IMG/VR virus record: IMGVR_UViG_3300046810_000100
Location: 1 to 64,000 of that record
Source: a virus
Direction: 5' to 3' (one strand)
Length of the DNA stretch: 64,000 bases
Shown here: positions 43,199-51,188 of the stretch, in pieces
How positions within the stretch are numbered: position 1 is the first letter of the stretch
How the letters are laid out: every line of letters starts with the position of its first letter
Made by a program: the position numbers and the translations under genes
Notes under the pieces: generated by a model
What the model saw: only the letters and a program-made list of their open reading frames with translations
The model's database searches: none
Told to the model about the DNA's origin: nothing

Positions 43199-44107
43199 AT
43201 GCTCATCGAGACTAACGAAGCAGTTATTGTAAGCGAAGGAGAAGACTTTGCAGCCACCCTCCTCGGTGGTATTTGGGTTAGCTTTAAGGACGCTGTCCCC
43301 GCGCCTCAGGCTAAAATATTGACCGATGGGTTCAATTTAATTCTGTTGTCTGAACCTGAGTCGTTAATGCCGGGAGTCATCACCGAGATACTCATCGGCG
43401 AAGAGTACGACACGAACATCAAGAAGAAACAGATCTATGAACTGATCACCAACAATATAATCGACGTACTTACCAAAATGGGTTTCATCATCAACCTCGA
43501 TGAAGTTACTCATGAGCGCGTTGAGCAGTTGATCGAGATCGGCAACTTCTTCTACGAGATGGACAACTATGAAGACCTCATTGGTTTGGGTGATGTTCTG
43601 GATTCTACTGACATTCCCCCTGTTAGTCGGTTCCTACTGATCCTCCAGAAGTATCTGGGCGACAACGCTGACCTCGGCGAGCATGAACTGCTGATCGAAG
43701 ACGTCAGTGAAGTGACGTTGAAGGCGGTTCGTGACAACCTGAAGCAGGCCGATGTTGAAGATGGTATCCCAGAGACCCTGATCAAGCGTATACGGGCCAA
43801 CGTCGAGAACATCCGTGGTACGTACGCCTTTCAGCACGTCACCTCTAACGGTCGCGTAGGGAGCTCAGTAGATACATTGCTGTCCTTCTTCAAGCCTGAG
43901 CTGCAAAAGCTCATCGACTATCCCGATCACGACAACCTCGTACAGTATGGTAAGGAAGTCATCGCCATTTATCTGATCTCTGAATTGAATGATCAGCAGA
44001 TGCGTGAGCAACTCCTCGTCTATCTGAACAACGTCGTGACCGATCACCTTGCGCTGATTGCCATTGAGCAGTTAGTGGAAAAATTGGAAGAGCTCACTTA
44101 TGCTTAA
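43199..44107 (+). CDS. Hypothetical protein cotranscribed with beta' C-terminal subunit
   Basis: 302 residues, helical and acidic, not recognised. AGGATAG is about 7 bases before the ATG. The stop overlaps the next start by 8 bases, so the two are translationally coupled. That coupling suggests it helps assemble or package the polymerase subunit, which is inference. The phiKZ gene next to gp80 might be its counterpart. Confidence 0.7.
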   Translation: MLIETNEAVIVSEGEDFAATLLGGIWVSFKDAVPAPQAKILTDGFNLILLSEPESLMPGVITEILIGEEYDTNIKKKQIYELITNNIIDVLTKMGFIINLDEVTHERVEQLIEIGNFFYEMDNYEDLIGLGDVLDSTDIPPVSRFLLILQKYLGDNADLGEHELLIEDVSEVTLKAVRDNLKQADVEDGIPETLIKRIRANVENIRGTYAFQHVTSNGRVGSSVDTLLSFFKPELQKLIDYPDHDNLVQYGKEVIAIYLISELNDQQMREQLLVYLNNVVTDHLALIAIEQLVEKLEELTYA

Positions 44108-45395
44108 GATCGACTTCTTTAAACGCTGGTTCGAAATGAAAGCGTATGGAAGCAAGGCAGCTGTACAGTCTGTCATTGCTATTCAGCTGGATGATGAAGA
44201 CTCAGCTGGCGCCTTCAAGAAGATCCCTGGGGCGGTGTTCGTAGAGAAGGGTAAGTTCCACGCCATGCTAGACGGTGAGCAAGTCACCCTAGAAGGTAAT
44301 GTGGAAGAACCCTTCGCGGTAATGGACACCAAGTTCAGCTTCCCCGGTGACTTCCACCCTATCCTCAAAGATCAAGCTGTTGAGTCTACTTTCGGGCTCA
44401 TGCTGTTCAACGTGATCCTGTGGTGGGAACCCTTCATGGGTAAGGTGGACTACGTTAACACGTTCTTCACCAAGAAGCTTATCGAGGGTCACATCAGTCG
44501 TTTGATGGTGGACAACCCTAAGGAAGGGGAAACTGTTCCTGAAGGTAAGGCGTCGGTTGCAGACTGTCTGAAGTTCACCGAGAACTGCTACTACCTCGAA
44601 GGGCTGGGTGCTCACTTCGTTAAGCCGGGCGGTGTGGATGCACTGACTGTGTCCAAGGAGATCCTCAAGCGTAAGGACGAACTCCTGAAGCAACACGCCC
44701 ACGAACTGAACGATCCTGTTGTCTTCACTGCCATCTTGGATGAGCTGGTGGCAATGGACCGTGCAGAGATGATGAAGGGCAAGTCCAAGAACTTCTTTAT
44801 TAACGACAAGTTCATTGGTACTGCGCGTAAGCGTATGTTCATTGCGTTCGGTATTGAAGAGAACCCTACCAGCACTGGCTGGGTGGCGTTGCCGCGTTCT
44901 CTGGACCAAGGCCTTGACCCTGAGCAGATCGTTACTCAGGTGAACACTGCGGTCTCCGGTGCCTACTCCCGTTCCATGGCTACAGGTGAAGGTGGTTCTG
45001 CTGTAAAAGAAACACTGCGTCTGATTGGCCGTAGCAAGGTAGAAGGCACTGACTGCGGTACTCCTCGTGGCGAGATGAAGATCGTCCTGAAGGACAGCGC
45101 CAGCTATTGGATGGGTAGCAGTTATATCTCCAATGGCAAAGTGATCTTCATTGACAAGGAAGAACTGAACAAGATCATTGGCAAGCCTGTGGCTATGCGG
45201 GTTCCTCAGTTCTGTCTGACTGTTGATGGTGACTACTGCAAGACCTGCTTGGGCGAAGGCTTGAGCAAGATTGCTACCCGTCTGTCTGCTGAAGTGGTGC
45301 GCGTACCAACTGAGATGATGCTGCAACGAATGAAGGCGCACCACCAAGCCGGTTCGAACACAGTGGTCCTCAACCTCAAGACTGCAATCAAGTAG
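44100..45395 (+). CDS. Probable virion RNA polymerase beta' subunit, C-terminal part (phiKZ gp80-like)
   Basis: 431 residues. Residues 286-322 match the bridge-helix/trigger-loop end of beta' (SGAYSRSMATGEGGSAVKET then RSKVEGTDCGT; compare bacterial ...SGYLTRRLVDVAQD...DCGT). A zinc-type CLTVDGDYCKTC follows at 372-383, then a VPTEMMLQRMKAHHQAG stretch that mirrors the QSIGEPGTQLTMRTFH region. It is clearly distinct from the other beta' C-terminal subunit at 49194-51188. By synteny it is gp80-like and belongs to the virion-packaged polymerase, which would explain its late, plus-strand placement away from the early boxes. It ends in a hairpin. Confidence 0.75.
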   Translation: MLKIDFFKRWFEMKAYGSKAAVQSVIAIQLDDEDSAGAFKKIPGAVFVEKGKFHAMLDGEQVTLEGNVEEPFAVMDTKFSFPGDFHPILKDQAVESTFGLMLFNVILWWEPFMGKVDYVNTFFTKKLIEGHISRLMVDNPKEGETVPEGKASVADCLKFTENCYYLEGLGAHFVKPGGVDALTVSKEILKRKDELLKQHAHELNDPVVFTAILDELVAMDRAEMMKGKSKNFFINDKFIGTARKRMFIAFGIEENPTSTGWVALPRSLDQGLDPEQIVTQVNTAVSGAYSRSMATGEGGSAVKETLRLIGRSKVEGTDCGTPRGEMKIVLKDSASYWMGSSYISNGKVIFIDKEELNKIIGKPVAMRVPQFCLTVDGDYCKTCLGEGLSKIATRLSAEVVRVPTEMMLQRMKAHHQAGSNTVVLNLKTAIK

Positions 45396-45418
45396 CAAAA
45401 AAATAAACAACCTAAGCC

Positions 45419-45446
45419 CCCTAACAGCCCTCACAGGCTGTTAGGG
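45419..45446 (+). terminator. Hairpin terminator with TATGGCTGG tail
   Basis: CCCTAACAGCC (45419-45429) pairs perfectly with GGCTGTTAGGG (45436-45446). On plus the tail is ACGCTATGGCTGGTACAGG with no U-tract; on minus it is GGCTTAGGTTGTTTATTTTTTTG. Confidence 0.85.
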
Positions 45447-45465
45447 ACGCTATGGCTGGTACAGG

Positions 45466-46005
45466 TCATAGTGGAGCAAAGAGCGGCTCTAAACCGATAA
45501 GAGGGGCGCCCGGGGGTAACACCGGAAAGGAGAATGAAGTGTCAGGATAGATGGTGAACATCACCCTGTCCGTTAGATGCATCGAGGCATGCTCAAACCG
45601 CTTAGAGAACTCAGGCTGTTCGAGCACACTCTTGATTGCCATGATTTCGCTGATGTCATTGAAGTCACGGATCGAATCTACGATCATCCCCAGCTTGATG
45701 CAGATTGCTTCGCGATACTGCGGGCAATACTCCACTAGCTCGTCACCCGGTAACTGCACCCCGTCCTCTTTGTTCTTGTCGTGCAAGATGCTCAACAAGT
45801 ACTCGACAGAGCTCTCGAACTGAGACTCAGGGTCGTCACAATAATACAACGGGTCATCGCTGATTGGCCATTCAAATGGTTTGGTCATCTGAATAACTAC
45901 GAAGAGTCCCTCAATGAAGATGAGGTCCAAGAACTCCAGAGCAATATCTGAGTAGAGTTCTTCCCTAACTTGTGGATCGACCTTTATAACGAAGGTAGCC
46001 GCCAT
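45466..46005 (-). CDS. Hypothetical protein
   Basis: 179 residues, not recognised. It starts MAATFVIKVDPQVREELYS and has a helical, acidic body and a Pro-rich end (FPVLPPGAPLIGLEPLF). It is the last gene of the operon headed by the non-virion beta C-terminal gene at 53560. In phiKZ, genes 76-79 between gp75 and gp80 occupy the same place. Confidence 0.7.
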   Translation of the reverse strand: MAATFVIKVDPQVREELYSDIALEFLDLIFIEGLFVVIQMTKPFEWPISDDPLYYCDDPESQFESSVEYLLSILHDKNKEDGVQLPGDELVEYCPQYREAICIKLGMIVDSIRDFNDISEIMAIKSVLEQPEFSKRFEHASMHLTDRVMFTIYPDTSFSFPVLPPGAPLIGLEPLFAPL

Positions 46006-46007
46006 TA

Positions 46008-46385
46008 TCAGGCAACCGCTTCGTTTTCTTCGGTATCGATAACAACCATGATACCAGACATCGTGGTGTTGGTGATGTTGAAGATCTTGCCTTCGTACTG
46101 CTTGAGCAAACGAATGCTCTCGGCGTACTCAGGGTTCTTTTCGTACTGGTGGAAAGCCGCCAGTACTTCTTTGCCTTCCTGCTGGAAGTGCTTGCGCATT
46201 TCATCAGGGGAGATGATAGCAGCGGGAGCTTCCAGGAACTGGGCGGCCAGGAACTGAGACTGGTCCACGAACGGATCACCCATCAGCACGGAACGAATAC
46301 GCTCCTGAATGAGGCGCTGAACTAGGTGGTAGTTGCGGCAGGTTTCAATGCCAGGGGTCTTAACGAACTCGGTGCGGAACGCCAT
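46008..46385 (-). CDS. Hypothetical protein
   Basis: 125 residues, not recognised. It starts MAFRTEFVKTPGIETCRNYH and is helical with a short beta C-terminus (MSGIMVVIDTEENEAVA). It follows the next gene's stop by 2 bases on one side and overlaps the 46360 gene by 26 bases on the other, so all three are coupled. Confidence 0.7.
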   Translation of the reverse strand: MAFRTEFVKTPGIETCRNYHLVQRLIQERIRSVLMGDPFVDQSQFLAAQFLEAPAAIISPDEMRKHFQQEGKEVLAAFHQYEKNPEYAESIRLLKQYEGKIFNITNTTMSGIMVVIDTEENEAVA

Positions 46386-46812
46386 GGTAATTTCCTCTCA
46401 CAAGCAGTGTTACGTGGTTATTGAGTTTTTGGCTTATCGTAATACAGTCGACTGCCATGGTCCGATGCATGCAATCGATCTGTTCCTCATTGAGGCTGGT
46501 AGCTGTCCTGATGTAGTCTTCAACTTGTCCAGCGAAACGCATGATGTGTCCCATGGGATCTTGAATGAAGGCTTGTTGCTCCTCAAACGTAAATGACCAT
46601 GGTAACACTATCTCGCCGTGTTCGTTGTAAACTCTATCGTAAATCTGATCCCGATACCACTTGTCGTCGATACGTTCATCGTCGTGTTCGTAGTACAGGA
46701 CAAAGTCAGCCAACAAATCTTCGAACACACTTAAAACAACAGTGTTTGCTTTATTAAGGTCGGGGCACTCCAGGACTAGAGCCACGAGTTTCGGTTGGGT
46801 TTCATTGTTCAT
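46360..46812 (-). CDS. Hypothetical protein
   Basis: 150 residues from the ATG at 46812 (GTGGGA upstream); a TTG at 46842 would give 10 more residues and overlap the previous stop. Not recognised. Starts MNNETQPKLVALVLECPDL; acidic, helical, with a Tyr/Asp-rich patch (LYYEHDDERIDDKWYRD). Lies immediately downstream of the helicase gene. Confidence 0.65.
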   Translation of the reverse strand: MNNETQPKLVALVLECPDLNKANTVVLSVFEDLLADFVLYYEHDDERIDDKWYRDQIYDRVYNEHGEIVLPWSFTFEEQQAFIQDPMGHIMRFAGQVEDYIRTATSLNEEQIDCMHRTMAVDCITISQKLNNHVTLLVRGNYHGVPHRVR

Positions 46813-46838
46813 GATTAGTCCCACAGGAGATGACTCCC

Positions 46839-49133
46839 TCAATTGAGGGAGCAGCTCGATTCAATCAGCTTGAAGCTTTTCTGCTTACTTTCGAACGCAA
46901 CCTTGCGCTTCTGTAAGCATTCCTGATGCTTGCCCAAATCGTTACACACAGGGAATACAAACCGAGGTGTGATGCGATCGCCGAATTTACCCAGCAACGC
47001 ACGAAGCCGACCAATCATCTGTTTGTTACGTTGAATTGAGAACACAGTGTGGAAACAAATGGTCGTCACCAACCCTGGAATGTCTTTACCGGTACCGCAA
47101 CTACCTGGAGTGGTAATAACGATCTCGTGTTCCAGATACTTCGTCGGTGTCTTCTTATCCTTCGTCCCCAGATACGTACAGAAGTCCATGTCAGGATATT
47201 CCTTTTGGAACATAGCCAGCATGGTCTCGCACATATCAATTCGAGAGAAGAAGAACAAACACTTAGTCCCTTCTTCACGCACATCCAAGTAATACTCCCG
47301 GAACGCTTTGTTGGCGATATGGAAATAGAACTTGGTTAAGATCGGTGACTTGAGGATCGACGCCTCCAACGCCATGTCGTTGTAAATCCCGAACTGTACA
47401 GTCTTCAGGAAGAACTTGCGCTGACACAGGTGATAGATGTATGCGTAGATATCGATGTAGTTTTCGGCATCAGGTTCCTTAAGCCTGAGATTCACCGGCA
47501 ACATGATCCGATACATCTTGTCCATGAATGGATCGTCTGCCTTCAACGTTGCGGACAACAGGAGAACCTTCCTCATGTTACCATACATCAAAGACAGACT
47601 GACCTCATGGAAAGACTCATGCCCTTCGTCGATGATCCGATAACCAGCGTTGATCTTCCGGAAGATAGTATCCAACGGAACCGCAAGTGGATCTTTGCGG
47701 GTATTACGCAGGTAACCGGAGATGCGTGTCATCGGCAGAATGACAATCTTCGGATTGATGATCCCCTTCTCGATTTGCTCTCCCAATAGTGGCAGTGAGG
47801 CGTTCTCCCAGACACAGATGTCCTCGGGTCTAACCTCAATCATCTTGGCGATGTCATTGAGCCAGGTTGTGATGTAGCGAGGTTGTATGGTAATCAACGC
47901 ACGCTTACCCAACTTGACCATCGTGAACAACCCCATGTAGGTGTTGTGAGTCACAATGTAATCTTTGACAACGAAGCAGTGCGACGGATGCTCTACAGAG
48001 ATGCAGGTAGTTTCTACGCGGATGGTTTCGTCGATGGACACAATCTTCAGTGCCAGATCACGATTCTCTTTACCCCGCAGTTGATCTATCTTCGCCTCAT
48101 CGGTAAAGAAGATCTCTGGAGTCCGGTGTCTGATAGCAACAACGTTGTCAAAGTTCTTGAAGACTGCTTTGGCAACGCCACCAACACTTCGCACCAGATC
48201 CCGAACCATCTTGGCTGTAATCCCGTATTGACTACGGAACACAATTGCACCATCAGGTTGAGGCTCACCACCATTATCCATCAGGCCGCGCAGCAACCCC
48301 ATCCGTTGAGAATGGGAACCTTCCAGATACTTCTCACCCAAGACCCGATCGGTCTTACCAATGAGGTAAGGGTCGTGGATATCCCAACGGTCCACATTAC
48401 GCTCACTGGCTGTTAAAGGAATGCGCCAGACTTGGTCCGGGTTATCCAACAACTGTTGAGTGGTCATTACCCGCCATTGATTGCTGCCGTCCGGTCGTAC
48501 TTCCCACTGATGCTCAGGACACGCTACGATCGTCCTGCCGTCTTCAAACGTCAAACGGTAGGCCTTGGTCCTGCCTTGTGGGTAAACGCCTGTAACGTAC
48601 GTGTGGGAGCCGTCAGGAGCCATCACAAGGTCATTAACCCTGATCTGACCAATAGGCCTCCAACCGTGTATTGTTCTGACCGGTGTATCGTTGGCCAGTG
48701 CCTTACCGTAACCTGTGGCGGCATTGTTAATCTTGACAGCACCGTCAGCTAACTGATAGTCGATCCATTCCTTTTGGCCCTCACGAGGAACCTCAAAGCC
48801 TGCTTTCAACTTAAACGTACAATCTGCACCCACGATCTCTGGCTCATCATGCTGTTGAATGCGTGATGGGTTATAGCCGCGATACTGGGCGAATTCAATC
48901 AATTCCTTGAGGAGGCTACTCGGAATTCGGTACTCAGTCTTATCGTGATTAGACCGAGCGAACACATGGGTTACTTTCCACACCTGCTGGTTGGTCCCAG
49001 GAACTGGAACCTTCCCGGTCCTGTACAGATGAGATTTGCAGAAAGGCACAATCACCTTTGCACAGAAGTCATCGTAGTAACCGTAAATACGCAGGTAGTT
49101 GTGGGCCTTCGAGATAGTCGCCACATACCGCAT
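46839..49133 (-). CDS. SF2 DNA/RNA helicase precursor interrupted by an intein in the P-loop
   Basis: 764 residues before splicing, about 511 after. Host-protein motifs: motif I AATGYGK|T (residues 138-144 then 398), split exactly by the intein; motif II DEGH at 502-505; motif III LLLSAT at 524-529; a motif VI QMIGRLRALLG near the end. It resembles UvsW-type and other phage SF2 helicases used in recombination-dependent replication. Order beside gp74-like and before the small genes matches phiKZ gp75. Without splicing the P-loop is interrupted and the helicase would be inactive, so splicing must happen. Its ATG has GAGG 9 bases upstream. Confidence 0.82.
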   Translation of the reverse strand: MRYVATISKAHNYLRIYGYYDDFCAKVIVPFCKSHLYRTGKVPVPGTNQQVWKVTHVFARSNHDKTEYRIPSSLLKELIEFAQYRGYNPSRIQQHDEPEIVGADCTFKLKAGFEVPREGQKEWIDYQLADGAVKINNAATGYGKALANDTPVRTIHGWRPIGQIRVNDLVMAPDGSHTYVTGVYPQGRTKAYRLTFEDGRTIVACPEHQWEVRPDGSNQWRVMTTQQLLDNPDQVWRIPLTASERNVDRWDIHDPYLIGKTDRVLGEKYLEGSHSQRMGLLRGLMDNGGEPQPDGAIVFRSQYGITAKMVRDLVRSVGGVAKAVFKNFDNVVAIRHRTPEIFFTDEAKIDQLRGKENRDLALKIVSIDETIRVETTCISVEHPSHCFVVKDYIVTHNTYMGLFTMVKLGKRALITIQPRYITTWLNDIAKMIEVRPEDICVWENASLPLLGEQIEKGIINPKIVILPMTRISGYLRNTRKDPLAVPLDTIFRKINAGYRIIDEGHESFHEVSLSLMYGNMRKVLLLSATLKADDPFMDKMYRIMLPVNLRLKEPDAENYIDIYAYIYHLCQRKFFLKTVQFGIYNDMALEASILKSPILTKFYFHIANKAFREYYLDVREEGTKCLFFFSRIDMCETMLAMFQKEYPDMDFCTYLGTKDKKTPTKYLEHEIVITTPGSCGTGKDIPGLVTTICFHTVFSIQRNKQMIGRLRALLGKFGDRITPRFVFPVCNDLGKHQECLQKRKVAFESKQKSFKLIESSCSLN
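47943..48701 (-). other. Class 3-type mini-intein (253 residues) inside the helicase P-loop
   Basis: The intein is residues 145-397 of the precursor. It starts with Ala (ALANDTPVRT), not Cys or Ser, and ends VTHN before a Thr +1. It keeps the class 3 WCT trio: Trp66 (EHQW, block B), Cys233 (TTCISVEHP, block F) and Thr251 (VTHN, block G). Class 3 inteins splice through the block F Cys rather than an N-terminal nucleophile. A single, degenerate LAGLIDADG-like segment is present (MGLLRGLMDNGGEP, with NGG where TDG is usual), and no second motif, so the homing endonuclease is probably inactive. Confidence 0.8.
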
Positions 49134-49158
49134 ACAAAAAGCCTCTAAACCATTTAAA

Positions 49159-49174
49159 GGGGACCGGAGTCCCC
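49159..49174 (-). terminator. Short hairpin between polymerase and helicase genes
   Basis: GGGGAC pairs with GTCCCC (49159-49164 with 49169-49174). On minus the tail is TTTAAATGG, so only a weak terminator or an attenuator that reduces helicase expression relative to the polymerase genes. Confidence 0.5.
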
Positions 49175-49193
49175 CTTACGGGAGACCCCTCGC

Positions 49194-51188
49194 TTATGAC
49201 ACTCCATGATGGAGGAAACATTCCAACGGACTGGCTTGTCGATCTTTCACAGCAAAGGTGCGTGGGATGTTGATGGTGTTCTGTTGACGCTCAAAGATCA
49301 TCATCCCGCCACTGCCGCGGTTATCGATGCAACTGATGAAACTGGCGAAGTACTTCTCGCCCGGTTGCGTAGCCAATGCGTAAGAGTTGTTTGCCGGATC
49401 CTTAGCCAAAGCACATGCCAGGATCATTTCCACGTGGATCATGTTGATACCTTTGGTCTCTGCGTTGATCAGAGTCCAGAACTCGGTCATGACTTCACCG
49501 AAGATCTTAGGCGTGACCACTTGCTTCTTCCAAGCTGCGTTACGTTTGTTGAACGTCAGGAAGTTCTCTACCCGAGCCCGGTGCGCATCCAAGTCCTCAC
49601 GGACATATGGGAGTACGAACATTGGGTCGATCGAGTTCCAGTTGGCGAGGTCCACCGAGATGAACTTCTTGTCCTGTACCGTCCAGCCATTCTCCAGAAT
49701 ATACCGGAGGAATCCCATAGAAAAGCGGGCGTGGCGAGAAGATACTGACGTAATTGCTGGGTGCTGTTGAGTAGTAGTGCCGCCCACCATGATGTCTTCG
49801 ACTTCATACTGGAACGTTACTTCGCCGAAGTAAGGCAGTTTATCCAACGACACTTCGTCCAATACATCCAACGAACGCAAATCGGAAAGGTCCTTCACGA
49901 TGACTGACTTGAGGATCAGTCGTGTCCCTTCTTTACACAGTTCACCCGACAGGAAGATTTCGTCACCATTGGAATGGATAACGTCCTTATCCCGTTGGTG
50001 TGGTACAAACTTCTTGCTGACAGCATTTCGGATGAAGTGCTTAGTCGACAGCATTTTCTGACCCAACGGGTTACAGATGGTCGTACCGGAATACATCCCG
50101 ATGTTCGCATCCTTGCCCATGATGGTGTTGTACGGAATGGCCGACTTCATCATGCCATAGCACACACCACACGGACTACCCGGTGGGCTGTTACAGAAGC
50201 CAACCGAACGCAGGTTGAGTAGATCGCCTGCCTTGATTGTCTTGAGGTTCTTGTTGGTGATCAGGTCTAGCTTACCGTCATCTAGGATCCTGTACTTGCC
50301 CAACATCGAAGTGGCCATCTCGGTAGAAGCAACCCGAGTTGGAACCGTCTCCAAAGAACCACAGTCGGTGACGTGACCGATCGAATGGATAACCGCAGTG
50401 AACAAGTGAATCTTGCGGTGGAACCACTCGGAGTCCTTCAGGCCACGACCGTTAGAGTTAAGCGACTTACCAGAACCGCGACTGTCCCCCAAGGAGTCGA
50501 CCAGGTTAACGATCCCCTCCGCGTAGTTGGAGGTTACCGCGTTCGGCATGATGGTGTTGTTCAGGTCGAATACCGAACCACGAATGATCGCAGTCTGATA
50601 CGCTTGGTTGATACTCACACCACCTGTACGTGCCAACAGTGCCACAGTGTTGTCGTTCAGACTCTCGGCTTCTTTCAGGTAAACGCTGAACAGCATCTCC
50701 CCGTCGTCGATCGTCACTTCTTTGGCCAGAACCTTGCGCTTGATCTCAGCAATCCCAGGATCGGCCTTCAGGTCATCCACAGACTCTGCTACTGCAGAGA
50801 TAATTGAAGTCTCACTCATTACCACAATGAGATTGTTCAACTTGGTTTGCCACATGTGGACAACGCGTTTGTTGCGGTCCCACTCGGCTGGGTCGTGGAT
50901 ATCCGGACCCACTTCACCCAACGTATAGTTCATCGGGATTGCGAGGGTCTTGTCGTTATAGACAATTTCCTTACCAGCCGGAATGATCTCCTTGATCGAG
51001 TAAGGAAGTTTGTCGTAGATGCGGTGCAGCATCATTCCCTGCCAAGTCAGCAACAGGGAATACGTGTCCGTCATCATTTTCTCGCCGAAGTCATCCGTGA
51101 CCTCGACAGCCAGTCGGAACCCTCTCCAGCGGAGAGCTTTCTCTTCCGACAGATTAGCAAACTCGCGAAGGTTAAATTCCAAGGCCAT
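49194..51188 (-). CDS. Non-virion RNA polymerase beta' subunit, C-terminal part (phiKZ gp74-like)
   Basis: 664 residues. Residues 200-285 match the bridge-helix and trigger-loop area of beta': IIRGSVFDLNNTIMPNAVTS, then SNYAEGIVNLVDSLGDSRGSG (compare NFREGL..LQYFISTHGARKG), then a Lys/Arg-rich segment and TDCGSLE. A C-x7-C-x2-C group (332, 340, 343; FCNSPPGSPCGVC) corresponds to the zinc-binding part near CRKCYG. The next segment mirrors VNIGEAVGIIAAQSIGEPG. It directly follows the beta C-terminal gene (stop overlaps start) in one operon. Together these form half of the phage non-virion polymerase, which transcribes late genes in phiKZ. Confidence 0.82.
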   Translation of the reverse strand: MALEFNLREFANLSEEKALRWRGFRLAVEVTDDFGEKMMTDTYSLLLTWQGMMLHRIYDKLPYSIKEIIPAGKEIVYNDKTLAIPMNYTLGEVGPDIHDPAEWDRNKRVVHMWQTKLNNLIVVMSETSIISAVAESVDDLKADPGIAEIKRKVLAKEVTIDDGEMLFSVYLKEAESLNDNTVALLARTGGVSINQAYQTAIIRGSVFDLNNTIMPNAVTSNYAEGIVNLVDSLGDSRGSGKSLNSNGRGLKDSEWFHRKIHLFTAVIHSIGHVTDCGSLETVPTRVASTEMATSMLGKYRILDDGKLDLITNKNLKTIKAGDLLNLRSVGFCNSPPGSPCGVCYGMMKSAIPYNTIMGKDANIGMYSGTTICNPLGQKMLSTKHFIRNAVSKKFVPHQRDKDVIHSNGDEIFLSGELCKEGTRLILKSVIVKDLSDLRSLDVLDEVSLDKLPYFGEVTFQYEVEDIMVGGTTTQQHPAITSVSSRHARFSMGFLRYILENGWTVQDKKFISVDLANWNSIDPMFVLPYVREDLDAHRARVENFLTFNKRNAAWKKQVVTPKIFGEVMTEFWTLINAETKGINMIHVEMILACALAKDPANNSYALATQPGEKYFASFISCIDNRGSGGMMIFERQQNTINIPRTFAVKDRQASPLECFLHHGVS

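Noticed and set aside
47943-48701. A separate homing endonuclease gene inside the helicase
   Set aside because: The frame is continuous with the helicase, with intein splice-junction residues at both ends and no independent start.
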